Shown here in pieces: positions 37,587-46,181 of a stretch of DNA of 64,000 bases (its first letter is position 1; each line of letters starts with the position of its first letter). The notes under the pieces are model-generated. The model did no database searches and was not told the DNA's origin. It saw only the letters and a program-made list of their open reading frames with translations. The DNA comes from CADCUY01 sp964242735. Its GTDB lineage: Bacteria; Actinomycetota; Actinomycetes; Actinomycetales; Quadrisphaeraceae. The stretch lies in the NCBI GenBank assembly GCA_964242735.1, contig CAXTAK010000001.1:336851-400850 (forward strand). Direction: 5' to 3'. The translations under genes were made by a program, and so were the position numbers.

Positions 37587-37644
37587 AGTGCTTCGTCAGG
37601 TGCGGGTGCTCGCGGCCGTCAGCACCCGTACCTGACGAAGCACT
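37587..37644. repeat. 24-bp inverted repeat with 10-base loop
   Basis: 37587-37610 and 37621-37644 are reverse complements with one mismatch, enclosing CGCGGCCGTC. It starts with AGTGCTTCG, the nonamer also found twice after the MerR gene. It lies about 90 bases beyond the stop of the aminopeptidase gene on the minus strand and could act as its terminator, or be the end of a lost mobile element. Confidence 0.7.
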
Positions 37645-37733
37645 GCTCGTCGAGGTCATCGAAGTATCTTCGACAGGGGCTGGTCGCTGCTGACGAAGCT
37701 CCTCCGGAGACTGCCAGCTCACGGACGCGCCTG

Positions 37734-38501
37734 TCACGGCGCGGTGAGGATGTCGGCTCCGTCGTCGGTGATGGCGATGGTGTGCTCGCTGTGCGCTGTC
37801 CGGCAGCCCGTCGCGCTGCGGAGCGTCCACCCGTCGGCATCGGTGATGAGTTCGGCGGTGTCGGCCATGACCCAGGGCTCCAGTGCCAGGAGCAGCCCGG
37901 GGCGCAGCGTGTACCCGCGGCCGGGTCGTCCGGTGTTGGGGATGTGCGGGCCCTGGTGCATCGTCGATCCGACGCCGTGACCCCCGAACTCGGTGTTGAT
38001 CGGGTACCCCGCCTCGCGCAGGACCGAGCCGATGGCGTGGGAGACGTCACCGAGGCGCGCCCCGGGGCCGGCAGCGGCGATCCCGACGTGCAACGCGCGT
38101 TCGGTCGCGTCGATCATCGCGACGCTCCCGGGGGGCCTGGAGTCGCCGACGATGAAGCTGGTGGCGGAGTCCGCGACGACCCCGCCCTTCGAGACGGCGA
38201 GGTCCAGGGTCAGCAGGTCGCCGTCGGCGAGCGCGTAGTTGTGGGGCAGTCCGTGGAGCACGGCGTCGTTGACGGACGTGCAGACGAAGTGGCCGAACGG
38301 TCCGCGTCCGAAGGACGGCGCGTAGTCGACGTAACAGGACACCGCGTCAGCCTCGACGATCATGGCCCGGGCCCACCGGTCGATGTCGAGGAGGTTCGTG
38401 CCCACCTCGCTGCGGGACTCCAGGGTCGCCAGGATGCCGGCGACCACGGCCCCCGTCTCCTTCGCGCGGGCCACCTCAGCGGGACCCAGGATCTCGATCA
38501 T
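37734..38501 (-). CDS. map: Type I methionine aminopeptidase
   Basis: 255 residues from an ATG with a GGAGGG ribosome site. Removes the initiator Met from nascent proteins. The five metal ligands are in place: D in LLTLDLAVSKGG, D in VVADSATSF, H in FGGHGVGSTMHQ, E in LALEPW and E in AHSEHTIAITDDG. The substrate His is in PFGHFVCTSVND. The length fits the class without the zinc-finger extension. Actinobacteria usually have a second copy in the ribosomal-protein region, so this is probably the accessory copy. It is divergent from a small XRE protein gene. Confidence 0.92.
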   Translation of the reverse strand: MIEILGPAEVARAKETGAVVAGILATLESRSEVGTNLLDIDRWARAMIVEADAVSCYVDYAPSFGRGPFGHFVCTSVNDAVLHGLPHNYALADGDLLTLDLAVSKGGVVADSATSFIVGDSRPPGSVAMIDATERALHVGIAAAGPGARLGDVSHAIGSVLREAGYPINTEFGGHGVGSTMHQGPHIPNTGRPGRGYTLRPGLLLALEPWVMADTAELITDADGWTLRSATGCRTAHSEHTIAITDDGADILTAP

Positions 38502-38528
38502 GCAGCACCCTCCACTCGTGACCAACAA

Positions 38529-38561
38529 CTATCCCGGCCATGCTATCCCGGTACTAGTATC
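38529..38561. promoter_or_regulatory. Direct repeats and -10 upstream of XRE gene
   Basis: CTATCCCGG occurs at 38529-38537 and 38543-38551, 14 bases apart (a little over one helical turn). Next comes TACTAGTA, containing TAGTAT, a -10 hexamer about 7 bases before the ATG. The layout suggests a leaderless transcript controlled by the XRE protein itself, possibly also acting on the divergent aminopeptidase gene. Confidence 0.45.
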
Positions 38562-38567
38562 GGTGTC

Positions 38568-38870
38568 ATGGTCAGGTTGCCGCTCACCCCCGCAGAGGTC
38601 GAGCGCGGGCAGCGCCTCGGCGCCCTGCTGCGCCGGGCCAGGGGAGAGCGCTCGATGCTCCAGACCGCGCTCGATGCGCGCGTCTCCCCAGAGACCCTCC
38701 GCAAGATCGAGACCGGTCGGGTGGCCACCCCTGCGTTCTCGACCGTCGCAGCGATCGCCGGTGTCCTCGGACTCTCCCTCGATGCGGTGTGGGCCGAGAT
38801 CAACCCGTCCGACGGTGAGGCCGAAGCGATCGGCTCCGGTCCTGGTGCGCGTGAGCGGTTGGCCTCGTGA
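38568..38870 (+). CDS. Small XRE-family DNA-binding protein
   Basis: 100 residues, almost entirely a helix-turn-helix_3 domain: LGALLRRARGERSMLQTALDARVSPETLRKIETGR, then AFSTVAAIAGVLGLSLDAVWAEI. The C-terminus is a short polar tail. Such small Cro/C1-type proteins are often autorepressors. It is divergent from the aminopeptidase gene with a 66-base spacer carrying two direct repeats. Confidence 0.85.
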   Translation: MVRLPLTPAEVERGQRLGALLRRARGERSMLQTALDARVSPETLRKIETGRVATPAFSTVAAIAGVLGLSLDAVWAEINPSDGEAEAIGSGPGARERLAS

Positions 38871-38961
38871 ACCTCGATCGCGCCGTCGGGCCGGCGGGGA
38901 AGGCAGTACGGGCGCGGCTTCCGACCAGCACTCCTGGTCCGTGCCCGAGGAGCTGCGGCCC

Positions 38962-39603
38962 GTGACGCCGGCGGACCTGGAGGTCGTCCGCGCCTCCTAC
39001 GACCGGGTGGCGGACACCTACGTCGAGTCCGGGGTCGGTGACCTGGGCCCGGAGCCCTGGTTGCGCGCAGCGCTGGGCGCGTTCGCTGAGGAGGTTCGCA
39101 CGCTGGGGCCCGTGCTCGACGTCGGGTGCGGACCGGGCACGGTCACGGCGCACCTGGCCGGTCTCGGCGTCGACGTCTCCGGTGTGGACCTGTCACCGCG
39201 GATGGTCGATCACGCGCGCCGGTTGCACCCGGAGCAGGAGTTCACGGTGGCCGCGGCGACCGAGCTGGGCCTCGCGCCGGCCTCGCTGGGCGGTGTGCTC
39301 GGCTGGTGGTCGCTGTTCAACCTCCCGCGGGACGTGCTGCCGGACGTCCTCGCGTCGTTCTCCCGCGCGCTGGTCCCCGGGGGCCAGGTGGTGGTGGGCA
39401 CGCACGTCGGCGACGGCGACGTCACGCGCACGGAGGCCTACGGCGGCGTCCCGGTGTCGTGGACGACCCACCTGTGGCGCCCGGAGCACCTCGTGGACCT
39501 CCTCGTCGCCACCGGTCTGGAGCTGGTGGTGGAGATGCGCTTCCCGCCGGCCCCCCCGGCCCCGAGGCCCCAGGTGCTGCTCGTGGCTCGCCGCCCGCGG
39601 TGA
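38962..39603 (+). CDS. SAM-dependent methyltransferase, class I
   Basis: 213 residues from a GTG with a GAGGAG ribosome site; a GTG seven codons earlier lacks one. VRASYDRVADTYVE leads into LGPVLDVGCGPGTVTAHLAGLG (motif I), DVSGVDLSPRMVDHARRL (acidic residue binding the ribose) and LGGVLGWWSLFNLPRDVLPDVL (motif II region). Methyltransf_11/25 type; the substrate is not deducible. Nearby genes offer no clue. Confidence 0.85.
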   Translation: MTPADLEVVRASYDRVADTYVESGVGDLGPEPWLRAALGAFAEEVRTLGPVLDVGCGPGTVTAHLAGLGVDVSGVDLSPRMVDHARRLHPEQEFTVAAATELGLAPASLGGVLGWWSLFNLPRDVLPDVLASFSRALVPGGQVVVGTHVGDGDVTRTEAYGGVPVSWTTHLWRPEHLVDLLVATGLELVVEMRFPPAPPAPRPQVLLVARRPR

Positions 39604-40304
39604 CGCTGTGACCAGGTGCGGCGCCGTCGGGATCAGGCGACGACGGGGGCGAGCTCGCAGGACTCGCGCCGTGGTCGCCGTGGCCGCCCTGGCAAGGAGC
39701 GCGTGCCCAGGTCCCGCGTCTGCCGGGTGTCCACCTCTTCCGCGTCGAGGGCCGGGTCGTCCACTGCGGGATGGCTGGTGGACGGTCAGGGCGCGACGGC
39801 AGCCGCAAGCTCCAGGGACTGCGGGGCCGTCTCGGCAGGTGCGCCTCGGGCAAGGCCGCGACGTCCGGCTTCGGCGGAGCAGCGCTCGACCGTGCCCTCG
39901 CCGACCCCGCGTTCATCACCGAGCGGCTGCAGCACCTGAGAGACGTGGGACCAGAGCGGACGACCGCCTGGGCTGTTGCTGCCATCGACTGGGTGCACCC
40001 CTCGGTCCGCTGGACCGTCACCGCGAGGGAGCCGACCGCCGCCGCGCTCGAGAAGGACGTGACGCACGAGCCCCCTCGCCGCGGGAGTGCCGCTGTCGGG
40101 CCGCCGGTAGGAGCAGAGTCCGCTCTCAGCCGAGATGTGGCGGGAACCCATGTCGCCGGACCTCGTCGCAGGAGCAGATGGACCGCACCGGCGCCGAGGT
40201 CCTCGTCGACCAGGGATCCACGCCGGACGAACCAGTCGGATGGGCCTGTCGGGACGGCCAGCGCCGCCCGTCTCCTCGCGCCCCGCCGACGGTGACCTCG
40301 TACC
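39604..40304. other. No recognised gene; flank of IS element
   Basis: About 700 bases without a recognisable product. One plus-strand stretch (about 39885-40050) reads ALADPAFITERLQHL and TTAWAVAAIDWVHPSVRWTV, which looks more protein-like than its surroundings, but it has no start signal and I cannot place it. Likely debris next to the insertion at 40305. Confidence 0.4.
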
Positions 40305-40319
40305 GGTGAGGTCTTCTCA

Positions 40320-40954
40320 CCGGCGCGGTCGGTCGGGGGTGGTCAGGACGAGCGCGGCGGCGGCGATGGCGATGGCGATGGCGATGGCGATGGCGATGGC
40401 GATGGCGATGGCGATGGCGGTGATCTTCTGCGGGCTGGCGGGTGACGTGCTGCAGGGCGCGCCAGGTCTTCAGCGCCGCGTTGGCGCCCTCGGGCGGGTC
40501 GCGCAGGCCGGCGTGCGGGCGGTTGTGGGTGCGGGTGTCGACGTCGAGGACTCCTGCGCCGCGGGGCCGGTCGGCCGGGGTGAGGACCCCGATGCCGGCG
40601 CCGATGCAGCCCTTGCCAGCGAGTACGGCAATCCGGTCGGTGCGGTGCAGGGCGGGGTGCGGGTACAACGCGCCCAGGACCAGCTCGCGGGCGCAGGTCA
40701 GGTCGTGGAAGGAGCCGGGGCGCACCGCGGAGACCCAGCACGGGCGGCGATCACCTCCAGGCCTTCGTCGCGGTACCGGTAGACGGTCGCGTCGGACACC
40801 CCTGCGCCACTGCACCACCTTCCGCCACCTGGGCGTGCACGGTGGCGGCGCGCTGCCAGGGGCGGGCGCCGCTGGTGCGGCGGGCGCCACCGATCCGGGC
40901 GGTCACCGCCTTCAGCACGGGTGCGGACACGTCGAGGCGGGCACGATGAGACAC
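40320..40954 (-). pseudogene. Degenerate IS5-family transposase
   Basis: Pieces in different frames: MSHRARLDVSAPVLKAVTARIGG (from 40954), GVSDATVYRYRDEGLEVIAAR (about 40800-40740), then SFHDLTCARELVLGALYPHP, GKGCIGAGIGVLTPADRP and DTRTHNRPHAGLRDPPEGAN (about 40720-40480). The last two are the final DDE strand and the helix with the catalytic Glu region of 'transposase family' IS5-type proteins. The segment with the first catalytic Asp residues appears lost. Near its end the coding strand runs into a (HR)n tract from a 6-base repeat. Confidence 0.75.
40362..40415. repeat. Nine perfect copies of GGCGAT
   Basis: A hexanucleotide microsatellite inside the end of the decayed IS element. It would encode alternating His-Arg on the minus strand and Met-Ala on the plus strand. 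Such a pure tract suggests recent expansion by replication slippage. Confidence 0.9.
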
Positions 40955-41098
40955 AGCGGGCTCCCGGGGAAGAGGGGAAGGGGTCTTCAGGGAGAACCGC
41001 CCTGTCCCCGCGAGCCCGCCCCCGCCCTCGCCGCCTGACCAGCACCGACGCGGTGAGCACCGCTGGTGCCGTCACACCGCTGGTGAGAAGACCTCACC

Positions 41099-41527
41099 AC
41101 ACAACGCGGCGACCACACACCCTGATCAACGACTACGGCTGCAGTACTCGTCGTCCCGGACCGACCCTTGGAGCTGAATGCCGCCAGCAGGAGTCGCCCC
41201 GTGCAACCCTCGTCGCAAGCTCCTCGTGGTTGGATGATTCATGGACTCAGGCGACCACCAGCGTGTGACACCCCACAGCCGGCGATTCCGGTGCCTCGGG
41301 GGCCGAGATCCGCTGGACATCTCCTGCGACACCGAGGTACGGGTACCGCCGCGATGTGTTGTCCAACCGGATGAGCTCTTCACAGGAGCCGTTGTCCGAG
41401 ACGTCAACGAGGGAACCGGACTGCTGGTGGAACTCGCTGGTCCTCTCGAAGGCTCACCAGGTCGGGGTACGGCTCTGCTCTGCTCGGCGGGACGAGCCAT
41501 CCGAACGGTGATCGGCTCTTCGAGCCG
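41099..41527. other. No recognised gene; lower-GC stretch
   Basis: About 430 bases between the IS element and the kinase-like gene. The base composition is visibly less GC-biased than elsewhere and both strands have open but featureless frames. The promoter of the downstream gene should lie here; no clear hexamers were found. Confidence 0.4.
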
Positions 41528-42472
41528 ATGAATGAGGGCGCCCATCTCGAAGAACTGCCGGCCGAGGTCATGGAGGACGTGGCTGGCGTGCTCGGGGCCG
41601 AGGTCACTCTTCTCAGTCGCCTCCCCGGAGGCGTCAACGGGGGTGCCGTGCGCGTCCAGGTGGCCGGAAGGGCAGATGCGGTGCTCAAGGCAGTGCCCCA
41701 GGCACACCCCAACCACCTGGACGACGCGTTGAGGGCTCAGAGAGTGGTCGAGCACATGCGTGAGCGCGACTATCCCACCCCGGCCTGGCTCGCAGTGGGG
41801 GCCACAGCCACTCATGTGTGGCACCTGATGGACTTCGTCGACGCGGCTCCCGCGCGAGAGCTGACCCCGTCGCTCGTCGAGCAGCTGATGGAGATCATCG
41901 AGCTCCAGGCCGGCCGAGCCTCGGAGCCCTACGACCACTGGTCGTACGCCTGGCGGGTCGCCACAGGTCAGGAACCTGCTGTCGCCGGGCTGGATGTCGA
42001 CGAGACGCCGGAACAGTCGCGTCTCCGCCAGTCCGTGGCCAGGCTCTCGGGGTACTCCTCCGTGGTGTCGGCCCTGGTCAAGCGCCTGCGGCTCGTGTGT
42101 GCCGACGTCCCACCACCACCAGAGGCACCTGACATGGTCCATGCCGATCTCTCGACCCCCGGCAATGTCCTGGTCCGTGGCGGAGCGGTGGTGGCGGTCG
42201 TGGACATCGGGAACGCAGGGAGCGGCACGCGGGCGACTGATCTCACCACCCTCGTGTGGTACGCCTTCCAGGATCCCCTGCTGGACGGTGTCCGAGGGCG
42301 GCTGTGGACGAGGATCCTCGACCTGGTCGGCTGGGAGGGGGCGGCGGTGCTCGCAGCGAGTCATGTCCTCCACATGCTCGAGATCCCCATCCGTCACGGG
42401 CGCCACGATGTCGTTCCAGAGGTGGTCGACCGCGGCCATCGCGTCCTCGAGGAGCTGAACGCGCTTCGCTGA
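41528..42472 (+). CDS. Aminoglycoside phosphotransferase-like (APH) kinase
   Basis: 314 residues. The C-terminal half has the APH active site: MVHADLSTPGNVLV (catalytic Asp and the metal-binding Asn) and VVDIGNAGSGTRATDLTTL (metal-binding Asp). The N-lobe has GGVNGGAVRVQVAGRADAVLKAV, with the ATP-binding lysine. Members phosphorylate antibiotics, sugars or choline; the target is not decided. Its composition is less GC-biased than its neighbours and it lies between two IS elements, which suggests acquisition. No good ribosome site precedes the ATG, so the start may be off. Confidence 0.78.
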   Translation: MNEGAHLEELPAEVMEDVAGVLGAEVTLLSRLPGGVNGGAVRVQVAGRADAVLKAVPQAHPNHLDDALRAQRVVEHMRERDYPTPAWLAVGATATHVWHLMDFVDAAPARELTPSLVEQLMEIIELQAGRASEPYDHWSYAWRVATGQEPAVAGLDVDETPEQSRLRQSVARLSGYSSVVSALVKRLRLVCADVPPPPEAPDMVHADLSTPGNVLVRGGAVVAVVDIGNAGSGTRATDLTTLVWYAFQDPLLDGVRGRLWTRILDLVGWEGAAVLAASHVLHMLEIPIRHGRHDVVPEVVDRGHRVLEELNALR

Positions 42473-42604
42473 GGGCGACCGGCGATAGGGCCAGGGCCGG
42501 GTGATGACTGCACTGCCGGATCGGTTCGGCGTGTCATGGACCGAGGTGTGCACGGGCCCCGGTGATCAGGGAGTCGTCTACGCTCCGAGGTCGCCGAGCA
42601 ACCC

Positions 42605-43551
42605 GTGCCCGTCCTGCCACCACCACCGCTGGACCCCCTGTGGAACCAGTTCGCCACGCACTCACGCGACCGCCCGGAGTTCGACCCACCCACCCGTCGG
42701 GCTGTCACCGCCGCCGCATCCCCGACCTCATCGTGTTCGACCTGGTCATCGCCGCCCTCGTCCACGGCTCGGGCTCGGAACGCATCGCCGTCCTGGTTCG
42801 CTCCGACCCCACCATCCGCCGTCGCCTTCACGCGTGGGCCGAAGCCGGTATCGGGCAAGAGGTGTTCACTGCGACCCTGACCGCCTACGACACGATGACC
42901 GGCCTGGACCTGGCCGACGTGTCCGTGGACGGTTCCATCACCAGAGCCGTCGGTGGTGGAGAGTGCGCGGGCCGCAGTCCAGTTGACCGCGGCAAGGGCG
43001 GGACGAGACGTTCGGTGCTGGTCGAGGCTCGCGGAGTTCTCCTCCACGTGGAAGTCGTCGGCGCGGACTGTCACGACTCACCCCTGCTGGCACCGACGCC
43101 GGCGAGGCTGACGTCGTCGGGAGCATTGCCGGAGCAGGTCACGGTGCACCTGGACGCCGGCTACGACTCCAAGAACACCCGCACCCTGATCACCGAACTC
43201 GGCCTGGGTGGGTGCATCGCCGTCACGGACGTGAAAACAACGATCCGGGTCGGCAGACGGTGGCCGGTGGAACGCACCCGCGCCTGGCCGAACGGGTACG
43301 GCGAACTGCACCGCATCACCGACCGCAGCCGGGTCGTGGTCGCGTTCCACACCCACCTCGCTGCCACGATCACCGTCATCCGCCGTCTCATCGGCGAGAC
43401 CCGCGACCGTCACCGCTGGCTCGGACGCCCCACCACCGGGCGGCTCGAGCGAGCGCCTGCTGCCGGTCGCTCTGAGACCACCCTCATCCTCCGGACCGGG
43501 GGGCTCCGTTGGTGGCGTCTGATCACTGCTGGAGCTGGTTCAGCGAGGTGA
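42605..43551 (+). pseudogene. Degenerate IS5-family transposase (second element)
   Basis: The N-terminus (LPPPPLDPLWNQFATHSRDRP) is in one frame and the remainder (THPSGCHRRRIPDLIVFDLVIAALVHGSGSERIA onward) in another, so a frameshift lies near 42690. The rest keeps the DDE core: DLADVSVDGSITRA, RGKGGTRRSVLVEA, NRHDSPLL-like DCHDSPLL, VTVHLDAGYDSKNTRTL, and PVERTRAWPNG with the Glu. GYGELHRITDR ends the catalytic domain. Some IS5 members use programmed frameshifting, but the shift here is near the N-terminus. Inverted repeats could not be found. Confidence 0.75.
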
Positions 43552-43830
43552 CGGTGATCCGTCAGGGCATCGTGGGTTCCATGGTCATGCACCGCCCGAG
43601 CCTGTCGCCCAGGTCCTCAGGGGGTCCGCGACATCGACGGTGTCGGCCACGAGGACGAGTCTGACGGTAGAGCGTCGAGAACCCGTGGGGGAGGTTTCCC
43701 ATCGTTGATCCCCGACGCCACTCGTCGACACGGATCACCTGCGGTGATGCGTCTGGTGATCTCCGCGTCGCTCACCCATCGATCCCCGACAGGGCGAGAC
43801 CGTGGGCGAGGCGCCCCTGGCCCCGGCTCG

Positions 43831-44418
43831 CTAGGGCGTCGGCGGGCTGGGTGTCTGCGCTGTGAGGGCTTCGAGGGCCTGTGCGGCGGCGCGGTGGACC
43901 ATCACCGCGTACGAGGTGATGGGGTCGTCCATCCAGAGCCGGGAGGCGTGCTGGAAGACGACCACGGCGAGGTCGGCGACCAGCTGTGCGTCGTCCGGGT
44001 CCGAGTCGCGCTCGACGAGGGCGTCGGCCACGACGGCGGCGATGGTCGCGAGCTTGCGCGCCTCGCGCTCCTGCAGCTCGCCCGAGCTGGCGATGATCGC
44101 GTCGCGTCGGCGCAGGTGCTCGTGCTCGCGCAGGTGGAACAGGTCCTCGCAGGTGCCCATCGCGTGCAGCGCGGCGACCATCGGGGGCAGCTCCGCCGGG
44201 GCGTCGCGCAGCGAACGGGCGATGCGGTCGCGCAGCACGTCCGCATTGGCGAAGAGGACCTCCCGCTTGTCCGGGAAGTACCGGAAGTACGTCCGGGACG
44301 TCACACCGACGTGGGCTGCGATGTCGCCGATCGTCGTCTGGTCGTAACCCCGGCTCGCGTAGAGGTCCAGGGCCGCCAGTTCCAGGCGCTGCCGGGCGTG
44401 CGGCTCCCACCTGGCCAT
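43831..44418 (-). CDS. TetR family repressor
   Basis: 195 residues from the ATG giving MARWEPHARQRLELAALDLYA. DQTTIGDIAAHVGVTSRTYFRYFPDKREVLF is the TetR helix-turn-helix and recognition helix. The C-terminal half is helical and fits the actinobacterial TetR_C group. A TAGCAT hexamer seven bases before the start suggests leaderless translation. It is divergent from a cupin gene, with paired operator-like sequences in the spacer, so the cupin gene is its probable target. Confidence 0.88.
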   Translation of the reverse strand: MARWEPHARQRLELAALDLYASRGYDQTTIGDIAAHVGVTSRTYFRYFPDKREVLFANADVLRDRIARSLRDAPAELPPMVAALHAMGTCEDLFHLREHEHLRRRDAIIASSGELQEREARKLATIAAVVADALVERDSDPDDAQLVADLAVVVFQHASRLWMDDPITSYAVMVHRAAAQALEALTAQTPSPPTP

Positions 44419-44442
44419 GGGCTCGATGCTACCCACGACGAC

Positions 44443-44496
44443 GTCGCAGTGTGACAACAGTCCTCGGGATCAGGACTGTGATGTCACAGTGCGACA
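44443..44496. promoter_or_regulatory. Paired TetR-type operators and promoter
   Basis: The minus-strand sequence TGTCACACTGCGAC (44456-44443) and the plus-strand sequence TGTCACAGTGCGAC (44482-44495) differ at one position. They face away from each other within a larger inverted repeat (44443-44464 with 44472-44495, one 2-base offset). On the plus strand TGTCAC (44482-44487) and TACGGT (44506-44511), 18 bases apart, look like -35 and -10 boxes, so repressor binding would cover the promoter toward the cupin gene. Confidence 0.65.
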
Positions 44497-44715
44497 AGAG
44501 GGTGCTACGGTGGTCATGTCACGTCACGACATCACTTGCGTGCGCGGGACGCACCCCTACCGGTGGTGTCGGCGCTCGTGACGGGGCCGCTGTCCACGAC
44601 CCGCAGCATCGAGTCGATCGAAGGACCCCGTCACCTCATCCAACGAACCACGCCGGCCGCACCGGACTGAGCGCCGCCGGAGCCTCCCCGCACGACCCCA
44701 GGACCGGAGAAGATC

Positions 44716-45123
44716 ATGCAGATCCACCGCCACGGCTCAGCGACCACCAGGGCCCCTGAGTCGACCTTCACGGGAGACGTCCAGATCGGCGGGTACTTCC
44801 GCCGCGCAGCGCCGAGCCGCCTGGCCGGCGCCACCGTGACCTTCGCCCCGGGCTCGCGCACGCCGTGGAAGGTGAACCCGGTCGGTCAGACGCTGGTCGT
44901 GACCAGCGGCGTCGGCTGGGCGCAGGCCGAGGGCGAGCCGATCGTCGAGATCCGCGTCGGCGACCTGGTCTGGTGCCCGCCCGGGCAGCGGCACTGGGAA
45001 GGCGCCACACCCGACCAGGCGATGACCTACGTCGCCGTCCAGGAGGAGGGAGGCGCCGGGGGCGTGCAGTTCCTGGCCAGGGTCACCGACGAGCAGTACC
45101 AGGCGGGCCCGCCGGCCGCTTGA
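44716..45123 (+). CDS. Cupin domain protein
   Basis: 135 residues, one cupin barrel. FAPGSRTPWKVNPVGQTLVVTSGVGW is cupin motif 1, in which the usual two histidines are replaced (R and K, N and P), leaving Q as the last ligand position. IRVGDLVWCPPGQRHWEGATP is motif 2 with its His. Such proteins are often found beside TetR regulators and carboxymuconolactone-type enzymes; metal binding may be weak. The ATG follows a CGGAGAAG ribosome site. A remnant of an epimerase gene follows. Confidence 0.82.
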   Translation: MQIHRHGSATTRAPESTFTGDVQIGGYFRRAAPSRLAGATVTFAPGSRTPWKVNPVGQTLVVTSGVGWAQAEGEPIVEIRVGDLVWCPPGQRHWEGATPDQAMTYVAVQEEGGAGGVQFLARVTDEQYQAGPPAA

Positions 45124-45208
45124 CGCTGCAGCCACCCCGGTGGAGGACGAGTGAACAGGCCCGCGGCGGCCCGGTCCCAGCGATCACCACCCGCCCGCCA
45201 GATCGGCC

Positions 45209-45480
45209 CACATCGGTGACGGCGCGAACCGGTGGCCCGCGGTGGCCCTGGCCGATGCCGCCCACCTGCACTGCCTGGCGCTGGAGGCCGCCCCCGCGGG
45301 GACGCGGCTGCACGCGGTCAGCGAGCAGGGGTGCCCTTCGGGGAGATCGCCGAGGCGATCGGGCGTGGACTCGACCTGCCGGTCGTCAGCCTCTCCGGTG
45401 ACGACGCCGCCGACCACTTCGGCTGCGCCACCCCCTTCGTCGGACTCGACGTCATGGCGTCCAACGCTCTGACGAGGTGG
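45209..45480 (+). pseudogene. C-terminal remnant of an NAD-dependent epimerase/dehydratase
   Basis: HIGDGANRWPAVALADAAHLHCLALEAAPAGTRLHAVSEQG is followed, after a one-base frame change near 45330, by GVPFGEIAEAIGRGLDLPVV and DDAADHFGCATPFVGLDVMAS. This is the last third of an extended SDR (the domain after the cofactor fold). The N-terminal Rossmann part is missing; the cupin gene now lies where it should be. Decayed gene. Confidence 0.7.
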
Positions 45481-45611
45481 TGGTGCACGCACCCCCTGGC
45501 ACCGCCATCGCTTCCCGACCCGGGGGAGGCGCCGATCCGCGCGTGCCGGCGGTGGCCCACGGCGCTGGGCTGTGACGACCGGTGCTGGTCGCTGCTGGTC
45601 TCGTCGTGGAC

Positions 45612-46181
45612 TCACGAGGCCTGCTCGCCGTGGAGGTCGAGGTGCATGGCGGCGTTGGCCAGCACCTGGTCACCGATGCGGTGGTCAGGGCGGTCCTCGT
45701 CGGTGGTGGAGGCGAGCCGCTCCAGCAGTGGTCGGAGCACCCTGCTGGCGTGGACGTCGATGCGGCGCGGGCCGCGTCGGGTGGCCTCGAGGACGACGTC
45801 GGCGACCAGGGTCGTGGCGATGCCGCGGCGGGCGTGGTCGGGATGGACGAGGAGCACGTCCATCTCCCCGGCCTCGGTGAGGTCCGCGAAGCCCACGACG
45901 TCGCCTTCGTCGACGTCGACGACCGTCCACGCCGTGGCGCGCCGGTGGCCCCACCGGTCGAGGTCGACCCCGTCTGGTGCCCACGCCCGTACCTGGGCTG
46001 GGGCGTCGTGGCTGAGGGCTGTCCGACGGACGGCAGCGCGGAAGACACCGGGGGTGGCGGCTGCGTCCTGGGGCTCGTACCCGCGCACGGTGGTGCCCGG
46101 AGCCGTGTCGCGCGGGCGAGCCGGTGCAGGGCGCTGGCCGAGCTCATCGGGGCACTCCCTCGGTGCCGCCACGACCCGCAT
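45612..46181 (-). CDS. GNAT family N-acetyltransferase, unusual C-terminus
   Basis: 189 residues. After ~30 poorly conserved residues the fold starts at TVRGYEPQDAAATPGVFRAAV. ATAWTVVDVDEGDVVGFADL and MDVLLVHPDHARRGIATTLVADVV are strand 4 and the acetyl-CoA loop (RRGIAT). From about residue 143 the expected end of the family (a strand after an FFERxGF helix) is replaced by LERLASTTDEDRPDHRIGDQV, so the C-terminus may be frameshifted. The acceptor is unknown. Confidence 0.65.
   Translation of the reverse strand: MRVVAAPRECPDELGQRPAPARPRDTAPGTTVRGYEPQDAAATPGVFRAAVRRTALSHDAPAQVRAWAPDGVDLDRWGHRRATAWTVVDVDEGDVVGFADLTEAGEMDVLLVHPDHARRGIATTLVADVVLEATRRGPRRIDVHASRVLRPLLERLASTTDEDRPDHRIGDQVLANAAMHLDLHGEQAS

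Larger units (their letters stand above)
40305..41098 (-). mobile_element. Decayed IS5-like insertion sequence
   Basis: The ends 40305-40325 and 41078-41098 are inverted repeats matching at 20 of 21 positions, and each contains GGTGAG/CTCACC, so each end is itself a small palindrome. Between them lies a degenerate transposase on the minus strand. At 794 bp it is at the short end for the group, in line with internal deletion. No target duplication could be made out in the flanks. Confidence 0.75.

Noticed and set aside
40362..40415. Alternating Met-Ala or His-Arg peptide
   Set aside because: It is only the translation of the GGCGAT microsatellite.
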